Origin: Tumebacillus algifaecis
GTDB lineage: Bacteria > Bacillota > Bacilli > Tumebacillales > Tumebacillaceae
DNA: 64,000 bases
Direction of reading: 5' to 3'
Assembly: GCF_002243515.1 (NCBI RefSeq)
Contig: NZ_CP022657.1
Location: 1,913,001 to 1,977,000 of the forward strand
Position numbers and translations under genes: made by a program. This document shows positions 33,697 through 41,644 of this stretch, piece by piece (positions within the stretch are counted from its first letter, which is position 1; each line of letters starts with the position of its first letter). The notes under the pieces were generated by a model. That model ran no database searches, had not been told where the DNA came from, and saw only the letters and a list, made by a program, of their open reading frames with translations.

Positions 33697-35185
33697 GAAC
33701 ACGGATATCCCGCCAGCCGATCAAGATCTTCACTTAGAAAAACAGCTTTCAAAAAATCTGACGTTTTTTGAACGAGCGCTTGGGATCGGGGAAAGCTATG
33801 ACATGATCAAGCGCCCGATGACATTTGCCGGACATGATTTTTGTTTGCTCTATATCAATGGCTTTATTAAAGATGCGATCATCGATGATATTTTGCGCAT
33901 GCTGGCTCAAGTGAAGAAGGAACAGTTAGCATTCGATACGTTCGAAAAGTTGCTAAATACGTATTTGTCGCACACGCAGGTTGAGAAAGAGGAGCAAACT
34001 AATAAGATCATTACCGCGATCCTGTCCGGGCAGACGGTGATTCTGATCGACGGATTTGCGCAGGCTTTTATCATCGATGCGCGCAGTTACCCAGCTCGAA
34101 CCCCGCAGGAGCCAGAATTGGAACGGGTCGTGCGCGGCTCGCGTGACGGATTTGTGGAGACGCTCGTCCAAAACACGGTGCTCACCCGGAGGAGAATCCG
34201 TGACCCGAGGCTTCGCATGGAGACGATGCAGATTGGCAAGCGATCCAAAACGGACGTTTGTGTCGCGTACCTGCAGGACGTGGCTGACGATTCACTGGTC
34301 GAAGAGATCAAAGGACGTTTGCAGAAAATCGACGTAGACGGTTTGCCGATGGCCGAAAAATCGGTCGAGGAGTGGCTGACGAAGCGCAACAACTGGAACC
34401 CCTACCCGGTCGTGCGCTATACAGAGCGGCCAGATGTTGCCGCCATGCATATCCTTGAAGGGCATGTCCTCATCTATGTGGACACGTCGCCAAGCGTGAT
34501 GATCACGCCGACGACCGTCTTTCACCACGTCCAGCACGCGGAGGAGTTTCGAGAAAATCCGGCGGTGGGCGCCTATATCCGTTGGGTGCGGTTTTTGGGC
34601 ATCGTCGCCTCTCTGTTTTTAATACCGCTGTGGATTTTGTTCACGTTGATTCATCGCGAATGGTTGCCAGAGCCGCTGTCCTTTTTAGGACCGGACACGG
34701 TAGGTGCGATTCCGATCATCTTGCAGTTTCTGTTAGCCGATATCGGCATCGATATGATGCGGATGGCAGCCATTCATACGCCATCCCCTCTGGCGACAGC
34801 GATGGGGTTGATTGCGGCTGTGTTGATCGGTGACATTGCCGTCAAAGTCGGTCTGTTCTCACCGGAGTCGATCTTGTATCTGTCGGTGGCGGCGATCGGA
34901 ATGTTCGCAACACCAAGCTACGAATTGTCGATGGCCAATCGGCTTTCGCGGATGTTTTTCATTCTGGCGGTCGCATTTTTCGACTGGTACGGATTGGTGG
35001 CGGCGGTGGCACTGTGGTTTATCTTGCTGGCGCGCACCAAGTCGATCAATCGGCCCTACCTCTGGCCGCTGCTGCCCTTTAACTTTAAGGCGCTGTGGGA
35101 GATCATGGTTCGCACGCCGATGCAGTACAAGAACCAGCGGCCGTCCCTGCTGAATCCGAAAGACAAAGATAGGCAGCCGAACTAG
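33674..35185 (+). CDS. spoVAF: Stage V sporulation protein AF (GerA-family)
   Basis: 503 residues related to the GerAA subunit of germinant receptors: a large N-terminal hydrophilic domain (about 1-300) and five C-terminal membrane helices with conserved PLWILFTLIHREWLPEPL and TPSPLATAMGLIAAVLIGD. SpoVAF modulates germination in B. subtilis. The start is ATG 33674, overlapping the spoVAEA stop by 23 bases; ATG 33680 is an alternative. No terminator is visible before the lysA promoter. Confidence 0.92.
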   Translation: MTMSRIIKNTDIPPADQDLHLEKQLSKNLTFFERALGIGESYDMIKRPMTFAGHDFCLLYINGFIKDAIIDDILRMLAQVKKEQLAFDTFEKLLNTYLSHTQVEKEEQTNKIITAILSGQTVILIDGFAQAFIIDARSYPARTPQEPELERVVRGSRDGFVETLVQNTVLTRRRIRDPRLRMETMQIGKRSKTDVCVAYLQDVADDSLVEEIKGRLQKIDVDGLPMAEKSVEEWLTKRNNWNPYPVVRYTERPDVAAMHILEGHVLIYVDTSPSVMITPTTVFHHVQHAEEFRENPAVGAYIRWVRFLGIVASLFLIPLWILFTLIHREWLPEPLSFLGPDTVGAIPIILQFLLADIGIDMMRMAAIHTPSPLATAMGLIAAVLIGDIAVKVGLFSPESILYLSVAAIGMFATPSYELSMANRLSRMFFILAVAFFDWYGLVAAVALWFILLARTKSINRPYLWPLLPFNFKALWEIMVRTPMQYKNQRPSLLNPKDKDRQPN

Positions 35186-35197
35186 GGACGACTAACC

Positions 35198-35226
35198 TTG
35201 CAGGGCTCGAACAATATTGCTATAAT
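35198..35226 (+). promoter_or_regulatory. Sigma-A promoter of lysA
   Basis: TTGCAG (35198-35203) and TATAAT (35221-35226) with a 17-base spacer and an extended -10 TGC. A second TATAAT lies at 35230-35235. Confidence 0.75.
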
Positions 35227-35263
35227 CGAATATAATTAAATACGACAACACCTCATTCGTACG

Positions 35264-35446
35264 AGTGGGGTAGAGGCGCGGGTAATATGAGTATCGATTA
35301 GGAAGTGCTGGCACACTGATGAGCAATCGAGAAAGGATGACCGCCGAAGTGGAGAACTTGCCAAACGTTTTCTGCTGGGTCGACATTGAATAAGTGTCGA
35401 ACTGTCACCGCCGAATCTGAAGTGATTCTGTAGGTGAAGCGCTACT
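35264..35446 (+). ncRNA. Lysine riboswitch (L box) aptamer
   Basis: Conserved L-box blocks appear in order: GGTAGAGGCGCG (35269-35280), GAGTAT, GAAAGGATGA (35331-35340), CCGCCGAAG, TGCTGG (35373-35378), CATTGAATAAGTG and ACTGTCACCG (35401-35410), closing with CTAC near 35442-35445. The aptamer senses lysine and controls the downstream terminator. The gene behind it is lysA, which makes lysine. Confidence 0.92.
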
Positions 35447-35508
35447 TCATGAGTTGAGGGGATCAGATCTGTTTTGGATCATTCTGCTCTATATTGACAC
35501 AACATCCC

Positions 35509-35548
35509 AAAACGGTTGGCGCACTCCCTTTGACGCCAGCCGTTTTTT
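35509..35548 (+). terminator. Riboswitch-controlled terminator before lysA
   Basis: AACGGTTGGCG and CGCCAGCCGTT form a stem with one G-T pair, followed by seven T. As the expression platform of the lysine riboswitch it should form when lysine is bound. Confidence 0.85.
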
Positions 35549-35605
35549 TGTTGTCTTAACTGGGTAATTATGGGTTTGAGGGTCTGGAGAGGAGATAAAA
35601 TACAG

Positions 35606-36942
35606 ATGTATCTGCACGGAACGAGTCGCATCAACGAACAGGGTCATTTGGAGATTGGCGGCGTGGACACGACAGAACTTGTGAAGAGTTTTGGAACACC
35701 GCTGTACGTGTACGATGAGGCGATGATGCGTGAGACGATTCGCGCGTACAAGGCTGCTTTTGCCACATCCGGATTGCGCTATGAAGTTGCATATGCGTCG
35801 AAAGCGTTTTGTACGCTGGCGATGTGCCGGATTATCGACGAAGAAGGGTTGGCGCTCGATGTGGTGTCGAGCGGCGAACTCTACACGGCGTTACAGGCTG
35901 GATTCCCGGCGGAGCGCATTCACTTTCACGGCAACAACAAGACGCCTGACGAGATCGATTTGGCCTTGCAGGCCGGTATTGGTGAATTTGTCGTCGATAA
36001 CTTTCATGAGCTGAAACTGCTCGGAGCGCTCGCGACGCAAAAAGGTGTGATCGCCGACATTCTGTTGCGCTTGGCACCAGGCGTGGAAGCGCACACGCAC
36101 GAGTACATCTCGACCGGGCAGGAGGATTCGAAATTTGGCTTCGACATGAAAGGCGACATGGCGCGTCGGGCGGTCGAAACGGCTCTGTCCACTCCGGGCG
36201 TTCGGCTGATCGGTCTTCATTCGCACATCGGATCACAAATTTTCGAGACGGAAGGATTTTCGGAAGCTGTTGGCATCGTCTCCAGTTTCTTCGGTGAATG
36301 TGTGCGTGAACTGGGAGCAAAAGATCTGCATAAACTTAACGTCGGTGGTGGGTTTGGCATTCGCTATACGGAAGAGGACACGCCGCTTCAAGCCGATCAG
36401 TACATCACAGCGATTGGCCAAGCGATTCAAGCTGCGTTTGATCAACTCGACTTGTCCTATCCCATGATCGTCATCGAACCGGGCCGCTCCATCGTCGGCG
36501 CTGCTGGCACCACGCTGTACACGGTCGGCTCGACGAAAGACATCCCAGGTGTGCGCAAATACGTTTCGGTCGATGGGGGATGTCGGACAATCCGCGTCCC
36601 GCGCTGTATCAGGCTGTTTACGAAGCGATGCTCGCCAATCGGGCGACTGAGGCCAATGCGGAACTCGTTTCGATCGCAGGCAAAGCGTGCGAGTCGGGCG
36701 ACATGCTGATCTGGGATGTCAATCTGCCGACCGTGCAGGCAGGCGATGTTCTGGCTGTGTCCTGTACAGGTGCGTATTGCTATTCGATGGCGAGCAACTA
36801 CAACCGCATCGCCCGTCCAGCCGTCGTCTTCGTGCAAAACGGGCAGGCGGATCTGGTGGTGCAGCGGGAGAGCCATGTCGATTTGATTTCGCACGATCTG
36901 ATTCCGGCTCGGCTGACCGGAAAGGTGCTGGCGAACCAATAG
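35606..36942 (+). pseudogene. lysA: Diaminopimelate decarboxylase, interrupted by a frameshift
   Basis: The product would convert meso-diaminopimelate to lysine with PLP. Part one (from ATG 35606) contains the PLP lysine K66 in YEVAYASKAF, GLHSHIGSQ, NVGGGFG and EPGRSIVG. At VSVDGG the frame is lost and a stop follows at 36709. The rest (DNPRPALYQAVYEA, CESGD, GAYCYSMASNYN, to 36942) continues in the next frame. Five G at 36575-36579 where six are needed explain the break; with one more G the protein would be 445 residues, the normal length. It may be a real mutation or a sequencing error in a homopolymer. Confidence 0.88.
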
Positions 36943-37022
36943 CAATTCGTTAAAGTAGACCATGGCGGAAGGCAAGTCCCTTTTTGTCCGCATAGGATAA
37001 GTAGTGAAAGGAGGGATTCAGC

Positions 37023-37151
37023 TTGGCTTTGATGTTCTCTTTTCTGCCGAGAATTGTACAGTTTTTCGGGATCTTCCAGAATGTAGTCGGGTTCATTCAA
37101 CCGATTTGGCCTATGATCTCGACCTTCTTCACCCGTCGGGCTGCTGCGTAA
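37023..37151 (+). CDS. 42-residue hydrophobic/amphipathic small protein
   Basis: A TTG start at 37023 follows a near-perfect AAAGGAGGG by seven bases. The frame reads LALMFSFLPRIVQFFGIFQN, then VVGFIQPIWPMISTFFTRRAAA, and stops inside the terminator stem at 37149-37151. The peptide is rich in F, I and P and could lie along or in a membrane. I do not recognise it. Ribosome binding site plus immediate terminator make it a plausible small gene. Confidence 0.55.
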   Translation: MALMFSFLPRIVQFFGIFQNVVGFIQPIWPMISTFFTRRAAA

Positions 37152-37170
37152 GCAGCACCGACGTTTTTTT
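37134..37170 (+). terminator. Terminator overlapping the end of the 42-aa gene
   Basis: CGTCGGGCTGCT and AGCAGCACCGACG form a stem with one bulge, followed by seven T. Confidence 0.88.
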
Positions 37171-37273
37171 GTTGAGCGGACAGAATGGGCTTGGCTACGT
37201 ATGTGTCTACGGTGACCGAATCGGGCGACAGGCAATATCCTGAACGTATCTGATAAAGATTGAGGGTGAGGAT

Positions 37274-37747
37274 ATGCCGTTACGCAGAGTGAAGGCAACA
37301 AACGCACATCTTCGATTGTTGGCGCAACTGATGCAGGCCGAGGCGCGCGGGGAAGGTCGGCGCGGGCAGGAGCTGGTGGGGAGTGTGTTGATCAATCGAG
37401 TCGTCGCGGACTGCAAACCTGACTTTCATAACCTTCGCACGATCCCGCAGGCGATCTACGGGAAATTCGGCCCGTCGCGATCGCCGTTCGAACCTGTACA
37501 AAATGGCGAAATCTATAAGATGCGTCCGACATCACAAGACCTTCGTCGCGCACGCGAGTTGGCCAATGGGCGGATCGATTCGCTGACCAGAAGATCGCTA
37601 TGGTTTTACAACCCTTCTCCGGGTCGAGCGTACCGAGCACCCTGTACTGGGCAAATGCCGCGCGCACCGAAAACGCAGTATCAGTTCTCCTTCAAAAACC
37701 ACTGTTTCTATACGGGAACACCAGGTTATTGCCCGGAGTTCCTCTAA
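37274..37747 (+). CDS. SleB/CwlJ-type cell wall hydrolase
   Basis: 157 residues, essentially only the Hydrolase_2 catalytic domain. The catalytic glutamate is in QAEARGEG (E23, with E27 nearby), followed by GSVLINRV and the C-terminal WFYNPSPGRA and HCFYTG. There is no signal peptide or peptidoglycan-binding repeat, as in CwlJ, which acts on spore cortex during germination. The exact role (cortex lysis or vegetative turnover) is inferred. ATG 37274 follows GAGGGTGAGG. Confidence 0.87.
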   Translation: MPLRRVKATNAHLRLLAQLMQAEARGEGRRGQELVGSVLINRVVADCKPDFHNLRTIPQAIYGKFGPSRSPFEPVQNGEIYKMRPTSQDLRRARELANGRIDSLTRRSLWFYNPSPGRAYRAPCTGQMPRAPKTQYQFSFKNHCFYTGTPGYCPEFL

Positions 37748-37749
37748 AC

Positions 37750-37786
37750 AAAAAGATCGCCCTCCAGGAGAAGGCGATCTTTTTTA
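37750..37786. terminator. Bidirectional terminator between the CwlJ-like and phospholipase-D-like genes
   Basis: AAAAAGATCGCC and GGCGATCTTTTTT form a perfect stem with A and T tracts on both sides, serving the converging genes. Confidence 0.9.
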
Positions 37787-37788
37787 CG

Positions 37789-40086
37789 TTATTGTTTCGG
37801 GTTCGGTGTAGTCACAATCCAGTCGTCCATCGTGTCGGTATCGAGCGTCGGGGACTTGCGAGACAGGACTTGTCCGTTATTGGTGTAGAGCGACCAGTTG
37901 GTCACGTAGTTGTTCCATGCGACATTGTCAACCGTCACACCGGAAGCGTTTTTCAAGAGCAGGTTGTCGCCGGTGTTGGTCAGCGTCAAATTCATGCCGG
38001 AAACGTCGAGGCCAAAACCTTTGTAAGCGGAGAAGCCCACGCTGTCTTTGCCGACCATCAGATAGGAGTGTGCTGGGATTACGGTGCCAGCCGGCAAGGT
38101 GAAGTTGCCCGATTTGTTGGATAGCTTGTACCCGGTCAGGTCGTAAGCGACGTTGTTCGGGTTGAACAATTCGACATATTCGCGGGTTGCGTCAAAGCCG
38201 CCCGTCAGATACATCACTTCGTTGATCTGGATGTGTGCTGTGCCTTTTGGTTCTTCTGGGTTCCACGATTGCGCGCCGCCTGTCCAGTCATGCCAGAACA
38301 GCGCCTCATAGTAAGCGGCGACTTCGGTGTTTTCGACGAGCACACCTGCTTCGCGGTTGTTGGTCGGAGAGTTAGATGACCAGTTGATCGAGGAGACCAA
38401 CGTTTTGTTGCTGTCGGCGATCATGCCTTTGTTGTGAATCTTCTCAATGCCGACAGCTGGGAGATTGACCAATTTCGCTTGCATGTCAAGAGACTCGGTG
38501 GCAGCGATGCTGTTGATGTACTGGACGGTGTACTGGTTGTCGCGCGGATCGCTCGAATCGAGGAAGGCGGAATCGAGCAGCACGCGGACTTTCACGCCGC
38601 GTCGAGCCGCTGCGATCACTTCTTCCAAATAGACATCGGGCGTCGTCGTCACGCTACCAGTAGCGGTCGGACCCCAGTGTTTGTGGATATAGAGCTGTTC
38701 GACCAACAGCGTATTTTGTGCTTGACGCGCCAAACCGATGATCGAGTTTTGCTGCAGGTAGGTGCTGTCCGGTGCAAGGATTGGCGTTACGCGGAATTCG
38801 CCGTTGATCGGTTTGCTCTTGAAGCCGCCCTTGTAGGTGCCGGTCGGCGGAGTGCTGGTGTCAGGTGTGAAACCGACCGCAGGTGCGCCGTACTTGGCGT
38901 GACTCTCCGTGAACGCGAAGGAATCCTTGGACGCAGTGTTCCAGTCGGTGTTGAACACGCCGCTGAAGAACTGGGCAGTCTGCGTGTCATTGACGATGAT
39001 GCCCCAGCCGCGATTGCCGTAGTTTTGGTTGTACGGCACGCCGGTCGATTTCCAGTTCTCCGACTGGGTGAAGATGCTCTTGCTGTCAATGATCGCGTAT
39101 TTTGCATGGTCGAAGCGGTAGCGCTTGTAGGCTCCGATGGTGGAGTCGGAGATGATGTAGCGAACTTGGCCGCCTGCGTTTACGATCTGCTGGGATACAT
39201 ATTTGCTGTCGTTGAGCAATCCGCCGACAGGGCCCCCTTCCAAGAAGACGCGGACTTGTACACCGCGGGCAAGGGCGTTTTTGATCACATCAAGCAGTTG
39301 GACCGATTGGAATTCGTAGAGGTTCAGGTCGATGCTGGTCGTGGCCGAGTTCATCAGAGCTGCCAGCGTCGCGAAGCTGTTGTCAGGCGAGGAATAGGGT
39401 TGGATCGTGCCCGCGTACGAATAGGTCGGAGCGTTAAAGCGAGATTGACCTGCTTGATAGACGCGGAGGTGTTCCCAGTCCGCTTTGGAGTCGGTATCTG
39501 GGAATTGTCCGGACATCTCGTCTTTTTCACGCACGAAGTACGTGCCTTCCGAAACGTTCGGAACGGATGGGCCTGTCCAGCCTGTGGTCGCGGTTCCCGA
39601 GCCGTATGCAAACGCGTCGATGTTCACACCGCTCGCGTTGTACAGATAGACAGCGCTGCCTGCGTTTGCGAGGCTCGGCACGGAGCCCGTGACCGTCAAC
39701 TGCGGCACGGTGGTGTCCGAGTCGCTCCCATATTCAAAGTCGGCTTGGAACAACATTTCAGATTTAAAAGTGGTTGCCGTCTTGGTCACATACAGCGTTT
39801 GCCCGGCTGTAAGCGTGGTGCCAGACGGAAACGCCAGCTTGGATGAGCCCGAGCCGATTTTCAGGTACCATCCGCCGATGGAAAGCGCGGACGAGGTCGG
39901 GTTGGTGATTGCGATGAATTCTTCCGGTTCATACGAAACATTAGTATCTGCGTACACTTCAGTGATCAGCGGATACGTCACCGCCGCAGCACTAGACTCG
40001 CTTGCAGGCATCATGCCTGCGATCAGTCCTGCCGACAGCAGTGCGGAGAGCAGCACAGAGGTAAATTTCTTGTTCTGTGGCTTCAT
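37789..40086 (-). CDS. Secreted protein with two phospholipase-D HKD motifs flanked by lamin-tail domains
   Basis: 765 residues with a signal peptide (LLSALLSAGLIAGMMPASESSAAA). A lamin-tail-like beta domain (about 38-190) is followed by two phospholipase-D half sites with intact HxKxxxxD motifs (H327-K329-D334 and H551-K553-D558) and a second lamin-tail domain (about 618-760; AHIQINEVMYLTGGFDATREYVELFNP). The two HKD motifs should form one active site; family substrates include phospholipids and nucleic acids. The lamin-tail domains suggest binding to a surface or to DNA. The start at 40086 has GATGAGGATGG upstream. Confidence 0.85.
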   Translation of the reverse strand: MKPQNKKFTSVLLSALLSAGLIAGMMPASESSAAAVTYPLITEVYADTNVSYEPEEFIAITNPTSSALSIGGWYLKIGSGSSKLAFPSGTTLTAGQTLYVTKTATTFKSEMLFQADFEYGSDSDTTVPQLTVTGSVPSLANAGSAVYLYNASGVNIDAFAYGSGTATTGWTGPSVPNVSEGTYFVREKDEMSGQFPDTDSKADWEHLRVYQAGQSRFNAPTYSYAGTIQPYSSPDNSFATLAALMNSATTSIDLNLYEFQSVQLLDVIKNALARGVQVRVFLEGGPVGGLLNDSKYVSQQIVNAGGQVRYIISDSTIGAYKRYRFDHAKYAIIDSKSIFTQSENWKSTGVPYNQNYGNRGWGIIVNDTQTAQFFSGVFNTDWNTASKDSFAFTESHAKYGAPAVGFTPDTSTPPTGTYKGGFKSKPINGEFRVTPILAPDSTYLQQNSIIGLARQAQNTLLVEQLYIHKHWGPTATGSVTTTPDVYLEEVIAAARRGVKVRVLLDSAFLDSSDPRDNQYTVQYINSIAATESLDMQAKLVNLPAVGIEKIHNKGMIADSNKTLVSSINWSSNSPTNNREAGVLVENTEVAAYYEALFWHDWTGGAQSWNPEEPKGTAHIQINEVMYLTGGFDATREYVELFNPNNVAYDLTGYKLSNKSGNFTLPAGTVIPAHSYLMVGKDSVGFSAYKGFGLDVSGMNLTLTNTGDNLLLKNASGVTVDNVAWNNYVTNWSLYTNNGQVLSRKSPTLDTDTMDDWIVTTPNPKQ

Positions 40087-40157
40087 GGATACACCATCCT
40101 CATCAAGAATTGTGGAAGAAATGAGATAAGTAACAAAAATACGAACATTACAAATCG

Positions 40158-40186
40158 ATTGTACATGATTATTCGGGAAAATACAA
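40158..40186 (-). promoter_or_regulatory. Sigma-A promoter of the phospholipase-D-like gene
   Basis: On the minus strand, TTGTAT (40186-40181) and TACAAT (40163-40158) are 17 bases apart, about 70 bases before the start codon. Confidence 0.65.
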
Positions 40187-40253
40187 TAAAGCTTCTGTAA
40201 GGCTTAATGTAAATTGTGAAGTTGACTAGAAAACACGTTTAATTGAGAGCAAA

Positions 40254-40288
40254 CGAAAAATGCCTTATTGGAATAAATCCGATAAGGC
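40254..40288 (-). terminator. Terminator of the minus-strand D,D-carboxypeptidase gene
   Basis: On the minus strand GCCTTATCGG pairs with CCAATAAGGC around ATTTATT, followed by a T tract. Confidence 0.8.
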
Positions 40289-40290
40289 GG

Positions 40291-41508
40291 TCAGATGGAA
40301 CGGGACTTCCTAAATTTCACAATTCTTTTCGACAGAAAGAGCAGGACTGTGACCAATGTGAAGAGAAGCAGGAACTTGTTCTCGATGACAGCAACCGCCT
40401 CATTGATCGGCCAAGCGGCTACATCGTTGTCAGCAAGCAGATCGACAGAGACGATGATCTGCCCGTCGGTCACGTAGTCGATCGAGCCGACGACATCGCC
40501 TTTGCGAAACGGCGCTTGTGGCACATTGATGTGCGGAATCGAAGTGAATGAAGGTGAAGGTGTGCTTTCAAGCGGCAGGGTGCGGTAAACGTCTTCGGCC
40601 AAAGTTGCTCGGACTGGTGTGGCATTCAGTGCGAACGATTGAATGACATCGCCTTTGGATGCCAATTTCGTTGTGACAAACTGATCAAAGCCATAATCGA
40701 GCAGAACGGTTGCCTCTTCACGAATTTTCGGGCGGTTTTCCACACCCATCAACACGGCGATCAGTTCGCGGTCCCCGCGCTTGGCGGAGACGGTGATCGT
40801 TTGCTGGGCCTGATCGGTGAATCCGGTCTTGATGCCCGTTGTACCTTCGTAGTTGTAGAGCATCTGATTCAGATTGATCAAGGTGCTTTCCCAGACTTGA
40901 CCTTTCCAAGGCAAGCTCTCAGTCGCGACGATTTTACGAAACGTTTGATTGTTCATTGCGTAGGAAGAGATAAGTGCCATGTCGCGGGCGGTCGTGGTAT
41001 GTAAGTCATCGTGCAAACCGCTTGGCGTCACAAAATGGGTGTGAGTCGCCCCGAGCGCTTTCGCTTTTTGATTCATCATGTCGGCAAATTGCTCGACGGA
41101 GCCGCCGATATGTTCGGCAATGGCTACGGCTGCGTCATTGCCGGAGTTGAGCATCAGGCCATACAGCAGATTTTCGAGCGTTTGCTCTTCATCATACTCA
41201 AGGTAGATGCGGTTGCCTTCCTGTTCACGAGCTAGTTTGGACGTTTTCACCTTGGCGCTCAGGTCCCCTTTTTCCAAAGCGAGAATGGCGGTGAGCACTT
41301 TGGTGATCGAAGCAGGATAGAGCGGTTGGTCCGGATTTTGTTCAAACAGAAACTGGCCGGACTGCCGATCGTACAAGATGGCGCCTTGGGCCGATAACCC
41401 GGTTGGCTTTTTCTCCTCATGAGCGGCCAAAACATCGGCCATACTAGTTAGAGTCAGAAAGTAGACAAGCAGACAGAAAGTTGTGAGTATTTGACCTAGT
41501 TGTCGCAT
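40291..41508 (-). CDS. D-alanyl-D-alanine carboxypeptidase (PBP5-like)
   Basis: 405 residues with a signal peptide (TTFCLLVYFLTLTSMADVLA) and a C-terminal membrane helix (FLLLFTLVTVLLFLSK). Serine peptidase motifs S67-ITK, SGN (in LMLNSGNDAAVA) and KTG (TGIKTGFTD) are complete. It trims D-Ala from pentapeptides in the wall. With dacF and dacB this is the third such enzyme in the window; its non-sporulation promoter and monogenic setting suggest a vegetative DacA-like role. The start is the ATG at 41506-41508; a GTG six codons earlier overlaps the ribosome binding site. Confidence 0.9.
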   Translation of the reverse strand: MRQLGQILTTFCLLVYFLTLTSMADVLAAHEEKKPTGLSAQGAILYDRQSGQFLFEQNPDQPLYPASITKVLTAILALEKGDLSAKVKTSKLAREQEGNRIYLEYDEEQTLENLLYGLMLNSGNDAAVAIAEHIGGSVEQFADMMNQKAKALGATHTHFVTPSGLHDDLHTTTARDMALISSYAMNNQTFRKIVATESLPWKGQVWESTLINLNQMLYNYEGTTGIKTGFTDQAQQTITVSAKRGDRELIAVLMGVENRPKIREEATVLLDYGFDQFVTTKLASKGDVIQSFALNATPVRATLAEDVYRTLPLESTPSPSFTSIPHINVPQAPFRKGDVVGSIDYVTDGQIIVSVDLLADNDVAAWPINEAVAVIENKFLLLFTLVTVLLFLSKRIVKFRKSRSI

Positions 41509-41528
41509 TATTTGTTCACCCACCAATT

Positions 41529-41558
41529 ATTGTAGTCTACCTACTCATCTTTATGCAA
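41529..41558 (-). promoter_or_regulatory. Promoter of the minus-strand carboxypeptidase
   Basis: On the minus strand TTGCAT (41558-41553) and TACAAT (41534-41529) with an 18-base spacer. Confidence 0.55.
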
Positions 41559-41583
41559 AGTTAGTAATTTACAGTGATCGGAC

Positions 41584-41612
41584 TTGCAGTCGTGATGGTG
41601 ATCCGTTATATT
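41584..41612 (+). promoter_or_regulatory. Sigma-A promoter of the potassium channel gene
   Basis: TTGCAG (41584-41589) and TATATT (41607-41612), 17 bases apart, divergent from the carboxypeptidase promoter. The start would be about 25 bases before the ATG. Confidence 0.7.
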
Positions 41613-41644
41613 CAAATCTATTGTGAAAATATCGAGGGGATTTT

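Noticed and set aside
36991-36999. CATAGGATA resembling a sigma-K -10 box (CATANNNTA) before the 42-aa gene.
   Set aside because: No AC-type -35 at the right distance, and the start would fall inside the Shine-Dalgarno sequence.
38434-39846. A 470-codon plus-strand frame opposite the phospholipase-D-like gene.
   Set aside because: The minus-strand frame has a signal peptide, two HKD motifs, a promoter and a terminator; the opposite frame shows no domain and no start signals.
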